This document shows positions 12,701 through 23,100 of a stretch of DNA of 64,000 bases, in pieces; positions within the stretch are counted from its first letter, which is position 1; the number at the start of each line of letters is the position of its first letter. Made by a program: the position numbers and the translations under genes. A model generated the notes under the pieces. That model ran no database searches and was not told the DNA's origin. It saw nothing but the letters and a program-made list of their open reading frames with translations. The stretch comes from Cucumis sativus (Eukaryota; Streptophyta; Magnoliopsida; Cucurbitales; Cucurbitaceae): contig NC_026659.2 of assembly GCF_000004075.3 (NCBI RefSeq), forward strand, positions 28,104,272-28,168,271, in the 5' to 3' direction.

Positions 12701-13559
12701 AGATCTGAAAACTAGAAGAAATTTTCTAGAACTCACTTTTCTCCAATGGAAAAGGCAACCAAACAAGACATATTTCGTGTAAAGAAATAGCATCCACCAG
12801 GCTTTAAGTCCCACTCTTCATCCTCGTCTAGCAAATGAAAACCAGCAGCAACTAATTGCCGTTTCGCTTCAGCTACGAGAAAGAGGAAAAAAAGATAAAG
12901 AATAATAAGGACCTATCAGTATCAAATTCTATCACTAGAATGTCGAATCGAAAGTACATAAGAATCCGCCATGAAGAATTCCAAAAATCAGTCGCCAAGA
13001 TGAGAAATGAAAAACAATAACGAAAGCGTCAATCCAAAACAATTTAACAGTAAACTTTATCCAAATCACTCTACATAATATAAAACTAGCAGTCGCAGCG
13101 CTAATTAGAGTTTATTAGCCAGTAAATACGCAAGGAACTCCTATCCGAATCGAAACACCAAAAAAGCATAGCGATAAAGGATGATACACATACAATAGAA
13201 TATGCAGTACCTGTCGCATGAAACTGAGTCCAAGACTCGTTGAGATAGTCGAGAAGGTCTCCAACAATGCTCGAACTCGATCCAGCCTCCGAAGAAGAAT
13301 TCTAAATCATAAACAATCAAACGAGAAAGCAACACGGTCAACTACATGAACACATTATATGATTTTACATTCAAAATGAAAAAGAGAAACGGAGATGAAC
13401 CTGAGGAGTGGAATCGGAGACGGAACAGAGAAGGCGAGGAGGAAAGAATTTACGAGGAGAAGAGCGAGAGAAGTGAGGGAATCTGGAGAAAATCGAAGGC
13501 GATTTGAGAGAAGGAGTGAAGTGGAGAAGCTGCAGTTGCAGCCGCGATATTGCCGCCAT
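6771..13559 (-). CDS. Aspartyl aminopeptidase, M18 family, organelle-type
   Basis: This enzyme removes N-terminal acidic residues from peptides and is a two-metal peptidase. Ten exons on the minus strand join in frame to 527 residues: 13401-13559, 13211-13301, 12737-12872, 11968-12240, 11150-11297, 10291-10530, 9233-9365, 8389-8570, 7550-7662, 6771-6879. All junctions are GT-AG. The first ~45 residues ([14 protein letters not shown]..., rich in S, R, F and P) look like a plastid or mitochondrial transit peptide. M18 landmarks appear in order: AAHTDSP (metal His), [19 protein letters not shown] (metal Asp), [16 protein letters not shown] (catalytic/metal Glu), [26 protein letters not shown] and the C-terminal [19 protein letters not shown] with the last His. 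All expected residues are present and no frame break was seen. Introns 7, 8 and 9 carry transposon insertions, and intron 3 carries a copy of part of exon 3. Length fits plant M18 enzymes with a targeting extension. Confidence 0.95.
7136..7400. mobile_element. MITE with ~45-bp terminal inverted repeats
   Basis: This non-coding element of about 265 bp lies in intron 9 of the aminopeptidase gene. The left end GGCCCCATATGATAAC followed by a G/T-rich tract is matched by the reverse complement of the right end (AAGATCTCATTTGATAAC, then the same tract ending GTTTTTGAAAA). The trinucleotide TTA flanks both ends, which would suit a PIF/Harbinger (Tourist-like) target duplication. The superfamily is inferred only from that. 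Confidence 0.75.
8188..8359. mobile_element. Short MITE with inverted termini
   Basis: This element of about 170 bp lies in intron 8 of the aminopeptidase gene. The left terminus GTGTGCTTGGATTGAC pairs with the right terminus GTTAATCCAAACACG (reverse complement CGTGTTTGGATTAAC). The interior is T/A-rich with no coding capacity. It ends only about 30 bp from the donor of exon 8. I remember similar elements as common in cucurbit genomes, but this was not checked. Confidence 0.7.
8864..9130 (-). mobile_element. Solo LTR of a copia-type retrotransposon
   Basis: This 267-bp element lies in intron 7 of the aminopeptidase gene, in the same orientation as the gene. On the minus strand it begins TGTCAGACCCTAGTTAGG and ends in CCTAACA, giving the TG...CA ends of an LTR with matching TGTYAG inverted termini. 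It contains a TATAAATAGAGG promoter-like box, and its flanks ATATT and ATATG are a 5-bp target duplication with one mismatch. No primer-binding site or internal region follows, so it is a solo LTR. The copia assignment rests on size and remembered similarity. Confidence 0.75.
9673..9797. repeat. Diverged direct repeat in aminopeptidase intron 6
   Basis: Two copies of about 48 bp (from about 9673 and 9750, 77 bp apart) share the pattern TAGTATT.AAGCT.G.TGGGTT followed by CAACC.TG.AATAGGCTA. They are separated by a short unrelated spacer. Confidence 0.75.
12288..12788 (-). repeat. Tandem ~250-bp duplication copying part of exon 3
   Basis: Two adjacent units (about 12288-12540 and 12541-12788) are nearly identical. 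The upper unit ends inside real exon 3, so the lower unit carries an exact 52-bp copy (12489-12540) of the last part of that exon, including its GTGAGT donor but no acceptor. The 52 exon-derived bases are identical in the two copies, while the intron part differs at scattered positions. The apparent reading frame at 12408-12659 is a by-product of this repeat. Confidence 0.9.
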
Positions 13560-14976
13560 TTCTTCGCCTGTCTCTTCACCAGGATGGATTGTTTTTTATA
13601 AAGAGATATTTGAATTTGGTAATTGCTTCTTGGCCCCATTACTTTAGATATTTACCAATTTTCCCCTTCCAGCGCTTCCCATCTCCTTTTTAACGTATTT
13701 TCAAGGGAAATTGTCTATTAGGATTGTCTTCTTTTTTTTCTTGGGTACAATTGTAAAAAAATAGAATATTTGTCAAAAATATCTAATGAAATTTGAAATT
13801 TAAGTTGGTCAATTTTTTCTATTTTTCAAAAAACTACTTTTTAATTATAAATTTTGACTCTTGTAATTTTAAAATTTTAACCCTGATAACTTTTATGGTT
13901 CCAAAATAAGAACTATGTGTATAAATTTTATTAAATTATAAAGATTAAATTTCCATAATAAACTATAAAAACTAAACTCTTATTTTATTTTTATTATAAG
14001 AATGAAATTGCCATTTAATTTTAAACTGAGATTATTCTTTAACCCCTAAGTGACGTCCCTTTTGTTTTGTTTTGTTTTTAAAATCATTTTGACAGCTATT
14101 TATTTATAGTATGAGATGTGGATTGACTCTAATTCGTTGTATTCAAGATTTAAAATATTAATGAAATGTTTGTATTAGCTCTATCAATTATTATTTTTTT
14201 AGAAAATGGACCAATTAAAGTTTGTTTTGAATGTCATTCCAAATGCTTAAGTTAAAATCTACTTTTTCAAGTAATTTTCTCGAAATTGAATATGCAAATC
14301 TCAGTATTATACTAAAAAAATGATCATAATTTAAAGGCAAAACAGTACTCCCAACATGACTGTTAACACATGTTAGAACTATATAAAAAATGTTTTAATA
14401 CCATTTATATTATTTTTATAAGCCATATTGTTTTTAAATTCACATAGTTAAAATATGTCTTTCGATTAAGAAATCAAATTTTACAAGAGCTTCGACCCAA
14501 ACGTTAGCCATTAAGATTTTTAACTCCCACACACATAAAAAAAATTGGATTTGCTCATAGCTTCTGTAGATATCAACTAATATGATGCATACAATGAAAA
14601 AAGGGAAAACTCATTCTCAATTCACTTATTTTGTCATGACTTTACTCTACACAAACGAAGCCTAATACAATACTTAAAGACACTGAATTTGTTGGACAAT
14701 GAATAAATAACTTGTTCATACAATTTTTGGAAGTTGACCATTAACAGGTTCCCAGAATTGATGATCTTGAGGCCAAGAACAAGGAACACTGAAATTATTC
14801 TTTTGTGTGCTATTGAACAAAAACACTGACTGAATTAAACAGAACAACAAACAGAAGTCTACCTTAGAACTGCATATTTCCAGAAAAATGGCTCAATATT
14901 CAGTTGATTGATCGTCTAACCTGAACTCTCAGAGTCACACCTTCAGTAAAATAATGCACAGGACTAATAAAATTCT
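13560..14976. other. Aminopeptidase leader and intergenic spacer
   Basis: The first ~100 bp above 13560 should hold the 5' leader and core promoter of the aminopeptidase gene. The rest, up to the stop of the next gene on the same strand, is AT-rich with poly-T/A runs and no recognisable gene. The last few hundred bases are likely 3' UTR of the mevalonate decarboxylase gene. Confidence 0.5.
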
Positions 14977-17900
14977 CTAGAGGTTCTTAGGGAGCCCGGT
15001 TTTCGGGTCAAGTAGAGAATCACTCTCGGGGAGAACAACTGGCCCTTTTCCCGGTCTGGTACAGATGAAGTAACTGACATCTCCCTGGAATTTCTGAGAT
15101 GAACTGTTAAATTCTGGAGGTTGTGGCAGGGATTCAATATCCTCAACACTATTAATCCCAGCATCTTGAAGAATTGTCTTGTCCCCAAGAACATAACTGA
15201 TGGGATAAAAAATAGTAAGATGACAAATTTAATTTCAGATGACTTGTGTGATACTACATGCCAAGAGAGTTGAATGCACAAGATTGATTCTCAAATTCCA
15301 GTTACCTGTTTAATTCTGTTTCTGGGTTTGGAGGGAATTGGAAAAGCAACCTCTGAAGCAAAGATACAGCAGCTTTTCTGTTACGTGCAATCAGAACCGA
15401 GTTCGGCCCGGCATCGAAAGTATATGCCACCTGGGGGTTCGATTGAAATCAGAAAAAAAAACATTAGCAGCAATTGCAGAGGTAACCCAAAAATTAATCT
15501 GCCAACATGCATTAAGAATGGGGAAAATCAGACCTGAGGTTCTCCTTCAGCACGGTTCCATTTCTCTACAAGACTAATTATCCTGAAACATGCTTTCTTT
15601 GTCAGAATGGAACAAAGACGAAGATTCCAAGGTGAATCAGGTAACTTGAAAAAGAAAGAAAGAGAGAGAAATTAAGCTTGCCTGTGGGATGTATCATTCA
15701 TGTAAAATATTGGGGGAGAAGTATCGAGACAGACTGCATGAAATTGGTTACTATCGTTGCATGTGAGTTTTGCAAAGGATACAAAATCACGATTTTTGAT
15801 AGCTTCTTCCATCGCTAACACACACGTTTTGGTACAATTTCCTGTAATTAACAAGAACACAAATAAACACATGAATAGAAATGTATCTTGACTACGGAGC
15901 ACAAAGATTTTCTACTGAAAAAATGGTTAAAAACCAAGAGACAACACTACCTAATAGCAGATATTAGAAGACACTACCTAGAATGGAAAGAATCGATGAA
16001 ATTTCAAAGTTTGTTAAACATCATATCCAATAGGAATCAAGACGATTGAGAATACCTTAGCTCTATGTTGTAAAAGCAAACTTGTTTCTACAGTTTCCCG
16101 CATTCCTGATGTACTACTTGTTTCCTTTTGTCGCGAACTTACCTTGAAAAATAAGATAGAAAATGAAATAATATTCTTGAAGAACCATACTCATCGCATA
16201 GTCAAATGACAAATGGAAAAGAAGAAAAATATATGACACCTATTGGATGATATTATTTATTATAGTTCATTTCACAACTCTACCCATGTTTTAAGTTGTA
16301 ATCGTGACTTTTATCTTTGTGACTTCTAAAGTATGGGCAATACTACAATCGAAAATATCATCATCGATTATAGAGGCCCCAAGGCACCTTAAACTGTGGA
16401 CTACGAAACCAGAACTCCAATAGAAACTGTAGAAATAAAAAATCACTCCATTGTGTCCAATTGGTGAATAGTTTGTTCTGTCCTCGCTTATAAGTAAAAA
16501 CATGATGATCGATTATGTTTATTATGTCATAAGAAAAGTGAGAAAAGCTACATACCACAGCAATGATAATTACAAGATCATCCCAGTGCTTCTCATCCGC
16601 AAGTTGAACTGCAAGACTATCACTTCCATCCTTTTCCTTTAGGAGGATACAAGTCAAAAAAGAAAGCATAAGCACTATTCTCGTTGATGTATATCAGAAA
16701 GCAGAATTATATGCATAAAAGAACCAGCCAAATTACTGAAGTTCGTAAATTTAAATGTATGAACAGATAAACTTACTTTTCCCATGCACCACTTCACAAA
16801 TCCACCGTATAAACTACGACATGCACTTCCTGAACCTTGCCTAAATGATTTACATAGTTCTGATTACTTTGTAATATATGAATCAATGCCACTAAATAGC
16901 AAAAATTTCAATGAAATATCAGATAACAGTTTTTTTAAAGAAAAAGGAACATTATTACATTAGAAGTCTATTATGTGACTACACACCGATCATCTTTTTA
17001 TACGCATAATGCTTTTCTTTTATTTTTTTTATCTTTTCAAATAGAAGGGGATAATTGATATAGATATGGCACAACAATATTCATACGAACTGTATGCAAA
17101 GCAGAAGTAAACATGGGCATACAAGGCCAAAATGTTAAAATTGGAAATTATGTGGGCACCACGTCAATTTTAATTAGAAAACAGTATCATTTAATCAACT
17201 AAATTTGGGGTGCAAAACCAAACAATACTAAAGCAACCTGGCAACTTAAAGACGAGGCAAAGAAAGAAACAAAAAAGATGTATAATCTTCTACCAGCAGA
17301 AGCACTCTATCGGAAAAATGAAGGAATGTGCCCTAAAACCAACCGGAATATTGTATTTGAAAGAAGGGATAAAGGACAAGTGACTTCTGGTTAAATAAAG
17401 AAGACCAAAGAAAAAAGGATACCTTGCAATAGCAGATAACTGGCTGTGATCTTCCTTGACGTTCATTAAATTTGCCAAAGCAAAGACTGTAGAACAAAAA
17501 ATCAATTATATACGGTGGTCAATATTTCTAAAGATATACATATGCAAGTAAACTGATCCTCAGAACCATGTATCGAGATAAACAATAGGTCCTTTTTGCA
17601 AACATTTCTAAAATTTCCCCAATCTTTACACATGTCTAATGGAAAAAGGCATTTTTCCACTTGTCTCCTTATTTCATTTTATTTCAGTTCTTTGAGAAAT
17701 AGCGTGCCTCTATGTTCCTTACCTTACCTCTCCCTTGGCTTTCTTAATTCCTTTGTATTTTTCACATCAATGAAAAGTGGCATTCTTATTTTTTAAACAA
17801 GAAAAATAATTACTCAGTACTCCATAAATTATAAACAAATCTGAACTATGTACGCAGAACCTTAAGCCCCAAAACCAATCAACAAGAGAAAAATATATAT

Positions 17901-19810
17901 ATTAAGAGTGAAATTGGGTTTTTACCGAGACAAGCAAGACCGGCAGCAGAGGAAGCCAGGCCGGCAGCAGTTGGGAAATTATTGTATGAATCAATATATA
18001 CATGCAACTTCTCCCAGTCTTTTTTTTCTATCTTAATCCCCTTTTCTTTATCCTCAACATCATTAGCTCGACTCCGTATTTCCCTCAAACAATTTTGGTA
18101 CCTGGCTCCAGAAAGGGATATCTCCTACAATAACCAGAAAAACAGAACCATCATGGACCAGCATAAGACCAAAACAAACAAAGAAATGGAGAGTTTATTT
18201 CATCACAATTTCTACAATTTGATGGGAAATGCCATAATATGTGTGTGTACGTATACATTAAAATGAATATACCATAGCCACCAGTAACATAAGATATTTG
18301 CTTAAAAAGATATTCCCCCTTTATATCATGCACAAAACCTCATCTACCTACTTCTTGATACAACAAAAATTCCTCTAAATATTGAAAACAAAGATAAAAA
18401 GCGTCCTTACAATGATCTAAAGTCCAAAACACCACACATGAAGATATGCTTTGATATCTTAAAAAATATAAATAAATAAATGATAAAAGCTTTAAGATAC
18501 GTTTGGTATGTGCCAATGCGTTAAATGGATAGATTCCAGTAAGCAAATATCAAGAGGCTACAAGTGATTTCTTCCAAAAGAATGTGCACAAGTCTTTGAG
18601 AACTACAAGTGGAAGGAATGGGAAAAGGCCCTATCAAATCATTTCAAGTCATAACATCCTTCTGTTTCTATCAAGTTGGACCTCCCACAAGATGGTTCTT
18701 CACATGGAATTTAGCTTTTTTTCTTTAACCAAATGTCAAGATACGTGGAAAGTTACTAGACCAGGCCAAAAAAAGTAATCTACCTGAGTCGTTCACATTT
18801 TTTTTAATATCCATACGAGGGTCTAGGACAGCTTGTATGCGCTTCCACTAGTCTCACATGACAACTCGATGATTTTATAACATTTGGATTTCAAGAAAAC
18901 TAATAGAATATTAAATCCTAAGTGGATAGCCATTTTGGATCAAATTCATTCCCTTAAAGTTCTTTATGTCCTTATGGACCTGATTGTTGAGTCGTTGCCA
19001 TGTTTGACCTCTAAAATTTTACTTCCACATAAGAAGACACCATCTCAAAAGTCTTCTCGTCATTAAGGTTTCTTCCAAACTTGAGATTCCATAAATGCAA
19101 AACGTCATTCCAAACGGTCGACGGAAAAAACTACTTACCCTACTAAAACGGGCAAAAGGACAAAGAAAAGTAGCGGAAAGTGGTAAACAAGAAGTAGCTC
19201 CATCGCCCCAACAACAAAGAACAGACCTCCTCCAGAAAAGTCCTACAGCCATAAACGGACTGTCAAGTCCTTTTTGTAACTGGAACCACCACATTCAGCC
19301 GATCACCAGGCCCATTCACTTGAGTCAGCACCAAAAAGGGCCTAATTATTCCAAAATTTCCACTGCATTCCCACAAATATCAAAAACAGAGCAGACTCCA
19401 ACATCAATTTCACCAAAACCATTTCCAACAGTCAAAATCAAGTGAATTCCACTACTCACAAACCACCGTTGACTAAATATCCAACAATAAAGAACACACC
19501 AAATTTCAAAACCAAAACCCACCAAAATCATATGCAGTTTAACCAAATGAGCAAGAGAGAGAGAGACTCGAAGAAACCTTACCTTGCGATTGAGCCACAT
19601 CCGATCCTTCTCAAAGTTAGGACTAACAGCAACGGTGGTAATAGTACAGAGATGACTCGGATCAAGCGTAACACTAATGCTATCATTGACAGGCAAAATT
19701 AAGTCCTCGTCCCTCTTTCCCCAATACTTAATCACCGCAATGTTTGTGGGCGTTTGTGCAGTGGTCAACAACACCCATTTTTGACCCGCCAACTCTCTAG
19801 AAATCGCCAT
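14977..19810 (-). CDS. MVD: Mevalonate diphosphate decarboxylase, frameshifted in exon 7
   Basis: This GHMP-fold enzyme converts mevalonate 5-diphosphate to isopentenyl diphosphate using ATP, the last mevalonate-pathway step. Ten minus-strand exons were found: 19583-19810, 17926-18124, 17423-17486, 16777-16840, 16556-16636, 16056-16142, 15682-15841, 15534-15582, 15306-15430, 14977-15196. Landmarks are [15 protein letters not shown] (substrate Lys), SVTLDPSHL (a PTS2-like peroxisome signal known from plant MVDs), [13 protein letters not shown] (ATP loop), [16 protein letters not shown] and TFDAGPN (catalytic Asp). All exons join in phase except exon 7. There the frame from exon 6 (HRAK-EIVPKRV) meets a TAG at 15815-15817, while the family sequence resumes two bases away at [12 protein letters not shown]. 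An extra GT in a (GT)4 run (15818-15825) explains it. Without those two bases the length would be 424 residues, normal for the family. As written, translation stops after about 249 residues and loses the catalytic Asp. Intron 7 has a GC donor. Whether this is a real allele, a pseudogene or a sequence error is open. Confidence 0.93.
18795..18925 (-). mobile_element. Degenerate Au-like SINE 3' end
   Basis: This lies in intron 1 of the decarboxylase gene. On the minus strand the stretch GTGAGACTAGTGGAAGCGCA followed by ACAAGCTGTCCTAGACCC and an A-rich tail resembles the 3' end of Au-type plant SINEs (GGGATTAGTCGAGGTGCGC followed by AAGCTGGCCCGGACACC), as I remember them. The assignment was not checked against a repeat library. 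Left and right limits are approximate. Confidence 0.4.
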
Positions 19811-20084
19811 GGAAGCAACGCTCGCCGATCAAAGAGGATGAAAAGAATTGGAAGAATTTCAAGAGGGGGAAAGAACAGAAAATGCTGGAAATGAATCTAC
19901 AGAGAGAAAGAGAAGCGAGATCTGTGGGTGGGGGGGGATGAAATGGCAGTGAAGTTGGGGGAATTATAGGCTGGAGGTGGAAATGGGAAGAAAGACGGGT
20001 GGGAACTGTGGGTTGCTGGAGTTTCTGAAATTGAAAATTTGCTTTCTGTGGGGCCTACACCTTCTTGCTTGGAAATCGTGTTAT
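19811..20084 (-). other. Leader and proximal promoter of the decarboxylase gene
   Basis: This contains the purine/pyrimidine-biased 5' leader just upstream of the ATG at 19810 and the presumed core promoter. The plus-strand open frame at 19977 has no recognisable features. The transcription start cannot be fixed from sequence alone. Confidence 0.5.
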
Positions 20085-20111
20085 CACGTGCACACCAATG
20101 TACACCACGTG
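20085..20111 (-). promoter_or_regulatory. Paired G-boxes upstream of the decarboxylase gene
   Basis: Two perfect CACGTG palindromes (20085-20090 and 20106-20111) are 21 bp apart, about 275-300 bp upstream of the start codon. G-boxes bind plant bZIP and bHLH factors such as HY5, PIF, ABF and MYC types. The close pair and promoter position suggest a working light, hormone or jasmonate input into the mevalonate pathway, but that is inference. Confidence 0.55.
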
Positions 20112-23100
20112 ATCAACGTTGTAACATTTATTTTTATTTTTTTCTTTTCTTTAAGTCGAGCATAAATCATTTGACGTACAAATATAACAAAGGTGAGATT
20201 TGTATTTATAATCGGTAGAACTTCGTATTTGTGTGTGTTTGAGTTCAAGTGTATTAAAATCTTATATAGTTTTAGAAAAAGAAAAAGATAGCTAGCATAA
20301 CTCTTTCCATAGTACTTGTTATGTCCTTTAAACTTGTCTTCTAAAAGTCCTGTGTAGTAAGCCTAGGACTTCTATGGGTTCTCGGAGGTACTTTAAGGAC
20401 CTCCTCGCTACTCTAAATAGGTCCTTAATAGTACTACTAGGTCATCTTTGCAAAGGTTCTCCATGAGCTACCTTGAGTTTCATATGTTTTTAACGGTACT
20501 ACTAGCTCATTGATCGTATTAAGATATTCGTGGGTTTTCCTATGTTATTTGCGTTGCATAATGGGTCATTCATTTATTCATGAATCCTTAAAGCTTGGCA
20601 TAACCCATTACGACAAGCCTCCTAGACCATAGGTGATTATTGGTTAGTCATGGAGTTAATTAACCTTGGTCTACCATCTCGAGCTTCCTACTTTTGTCTT
20701 CAAAACTTCTATCTCTTTAAATTTTTAGGTTTCGTCCCCTTTGTAATAATTTTGTTCGATTCATAATCTAGGATTATAATAGGTACACATATATTAAGTT
20801 GTATATTATATATTATCATAATTAATCAAATATATAGGATATAACTAATGCACCATTCAATAATGGTACAACTAATTTGTTGTTAATATTTATATCTCTT
20901 GTATATAATAATGACACACCTAATTATTTTTCCTTCATTTAAAACTAGAATACACACAATATTCTAAAAGAAACCTTCAGAATGCAATCAACAAGATTCA
21001 GTTAGTCAATCAATACAGCTGCTGCCTGGGCACCTCAAAATAGATGTTAATTAATTACTTAATTGATCATATATTTAAAATACTATTTTCATCCCAACTA
21101 ATTCTTTTTGTGGGCAATTGTTTTAAATCTTATTTAGGAAAAATATGTATAAAAAAAATTTGTGTTTTTAGTAATTTTATTCTAAATAGTTTGTGAGATT
21201 TTTCTGTATTATAAAAATTCTTAAATTTACACTCTCAATAAAATTAATTTTTCTATGAAAAAAATACTTTTTTATTGTTAAAATTGTTTAAATAAAAAAA
21301 AAACATAAGTGATGCTTTGTAAAAAGGTAAGACTCATGATATAATTTATCTATTAGATATTTAAAAATATAGAAGTTAAATAAAATGAAATTTATAATAT
21401 TGAGACGAAAATATCAAGGCTATAGGCAATATTTTAATCTATAGGTTTCCAAATAGTATTAGTGATATAATTATTATCTACTGTGCAATTTACATGATCT
21501 TATAAATATTTAATTTATTACCCCTTGAAAAAATTGTTCCCAAAGCTATTGTTTCAACTTTCAAGTAGCAGAAATAGAATGGCACTCACTAGTCTTCACA
21601 AATGGCTATTTATTTGTTTGTTTGTTTTAGGTTAGTTTATTACAACTTTCATTATATATTTTTTCTTTGAAAGAAAATGATTAATTATTTGATATATTTT
21701 TCGAATATAGATTTTAAATAATCAAATATAACGTTGACATTGTCAAATGCCGAACTACACTCTTTTTCTTAATAGAAAAAAAAAAAAAAACTAAAATGCA
21801 TTCAAAGGTTGAATATAAGAGCAATGCCAATTTTTTATTTTTTGTGAGTGTCATTATTTTATTTTGCATGTTTACCAAACAACGATTTTTTAAATTAAAA
21901 TTAACGTTGGAATAGTTTGAGATGAAGCATGATGCAATTATTTTATTAATACATGTTTCAACTAAATTATATAAAATAGTTGTTAGGTTAAAATTTAATT
22001 AAATAAATTTTTAAAAAAATTTAATTCAAGTATTTTGAACATTATTTTCTTAGTTGGGATATTTAAAAAGTTTCAATTGCCTATAAATTATTGACTAATG
22101 ATTCAAATAGAAACAAATAAAGTTAGTCCATCCTAAATAACTCATCTAATAAAAAAATTGTATTGTTTATCTTTGCTTTTGTTATCAATCCTCTTTTTCT
22201 TCCTTTGTCTTCTTCTTTTTATTTAGTTGTTTATTTATTTATTGTGCAAAGGATTGTTAATTAAACTTTTATTCTTACTATAATTATAATTGTCTCATTG
22301 AAATCTATTTTGTAATTACTTTGTAACATTGTTGATTTCACATTTCAATTATATTATTTTAAATTGAGAGAAGTAGAAAAATATATACAACTTTTATTTC
22401 ATTAAAAAAAATCCAAAATTCAATCTGTTTGTTGTTTAATTGCTAAAAAAACAATTTAATATAAATTTTCATTCAAATTCAATTAATAATGAAACAAAGT
22501 AGCTCAAGTCTCGTGTATCCTATTAAATTTGAAAGGTAACTTTGATTTCTTTTAGTGTACTATCCTTGATAACACTTCAATAGGTTTACTATTTGGGTTT
22601 CACAAAACATCTCTAATACCAAATTTGATAATACAATTTTCATCTCAAATCCCTTTAACAACAACCAGAATAATTTATGTATCTATCTCGTTAAAATAGT
22701 AAGGTTCTTTGTGCAAGTTATTTGGAGTTTTTTTTAATTTTATAATAGCATACATTATTGTTAAAACTTCCCAATAATATAATAATGTAGGAGATGTTTA
22801 TAATATGGTTGGTCTATAAAAAGATAGAATAAAGAAGGTGTTTTGTTATATTATATGATGGTGGTTTGTCATGATACGAGGAACAAAATTAAGAAAAATG
22901 TGAACTCATTTTTCACGCTGGTGCTTAAAAATGAAGTCCAATTAGAGTGGGCCTTTGTCGTGATTCACGAGGATTTTTCTTCACCATCTATTGCTTGTGA
23001 TCGATCACTTTTGCACGTCCAAGAGTGGTTGGCTTAACCTCTTTCAGCACGGACTGACTCAAATATCATCTGAACCCTTTGACCGAATCATTTTGATATG

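Noticed and set aside
19019..19445. Overlapping frames on both strands (91 codons minus, 116 plus)
   Set aside because: They lie inside MVD intron 1 near a degenerate SINE-like stretch. They may be transposon debris, but no domain could be named.
22843..23037. 64-codon plus-strand frame in the gene-free region
   Set aside because: Composition is protein-like, but it is short, isolated and unrecognised, so I do not list it as a gene.
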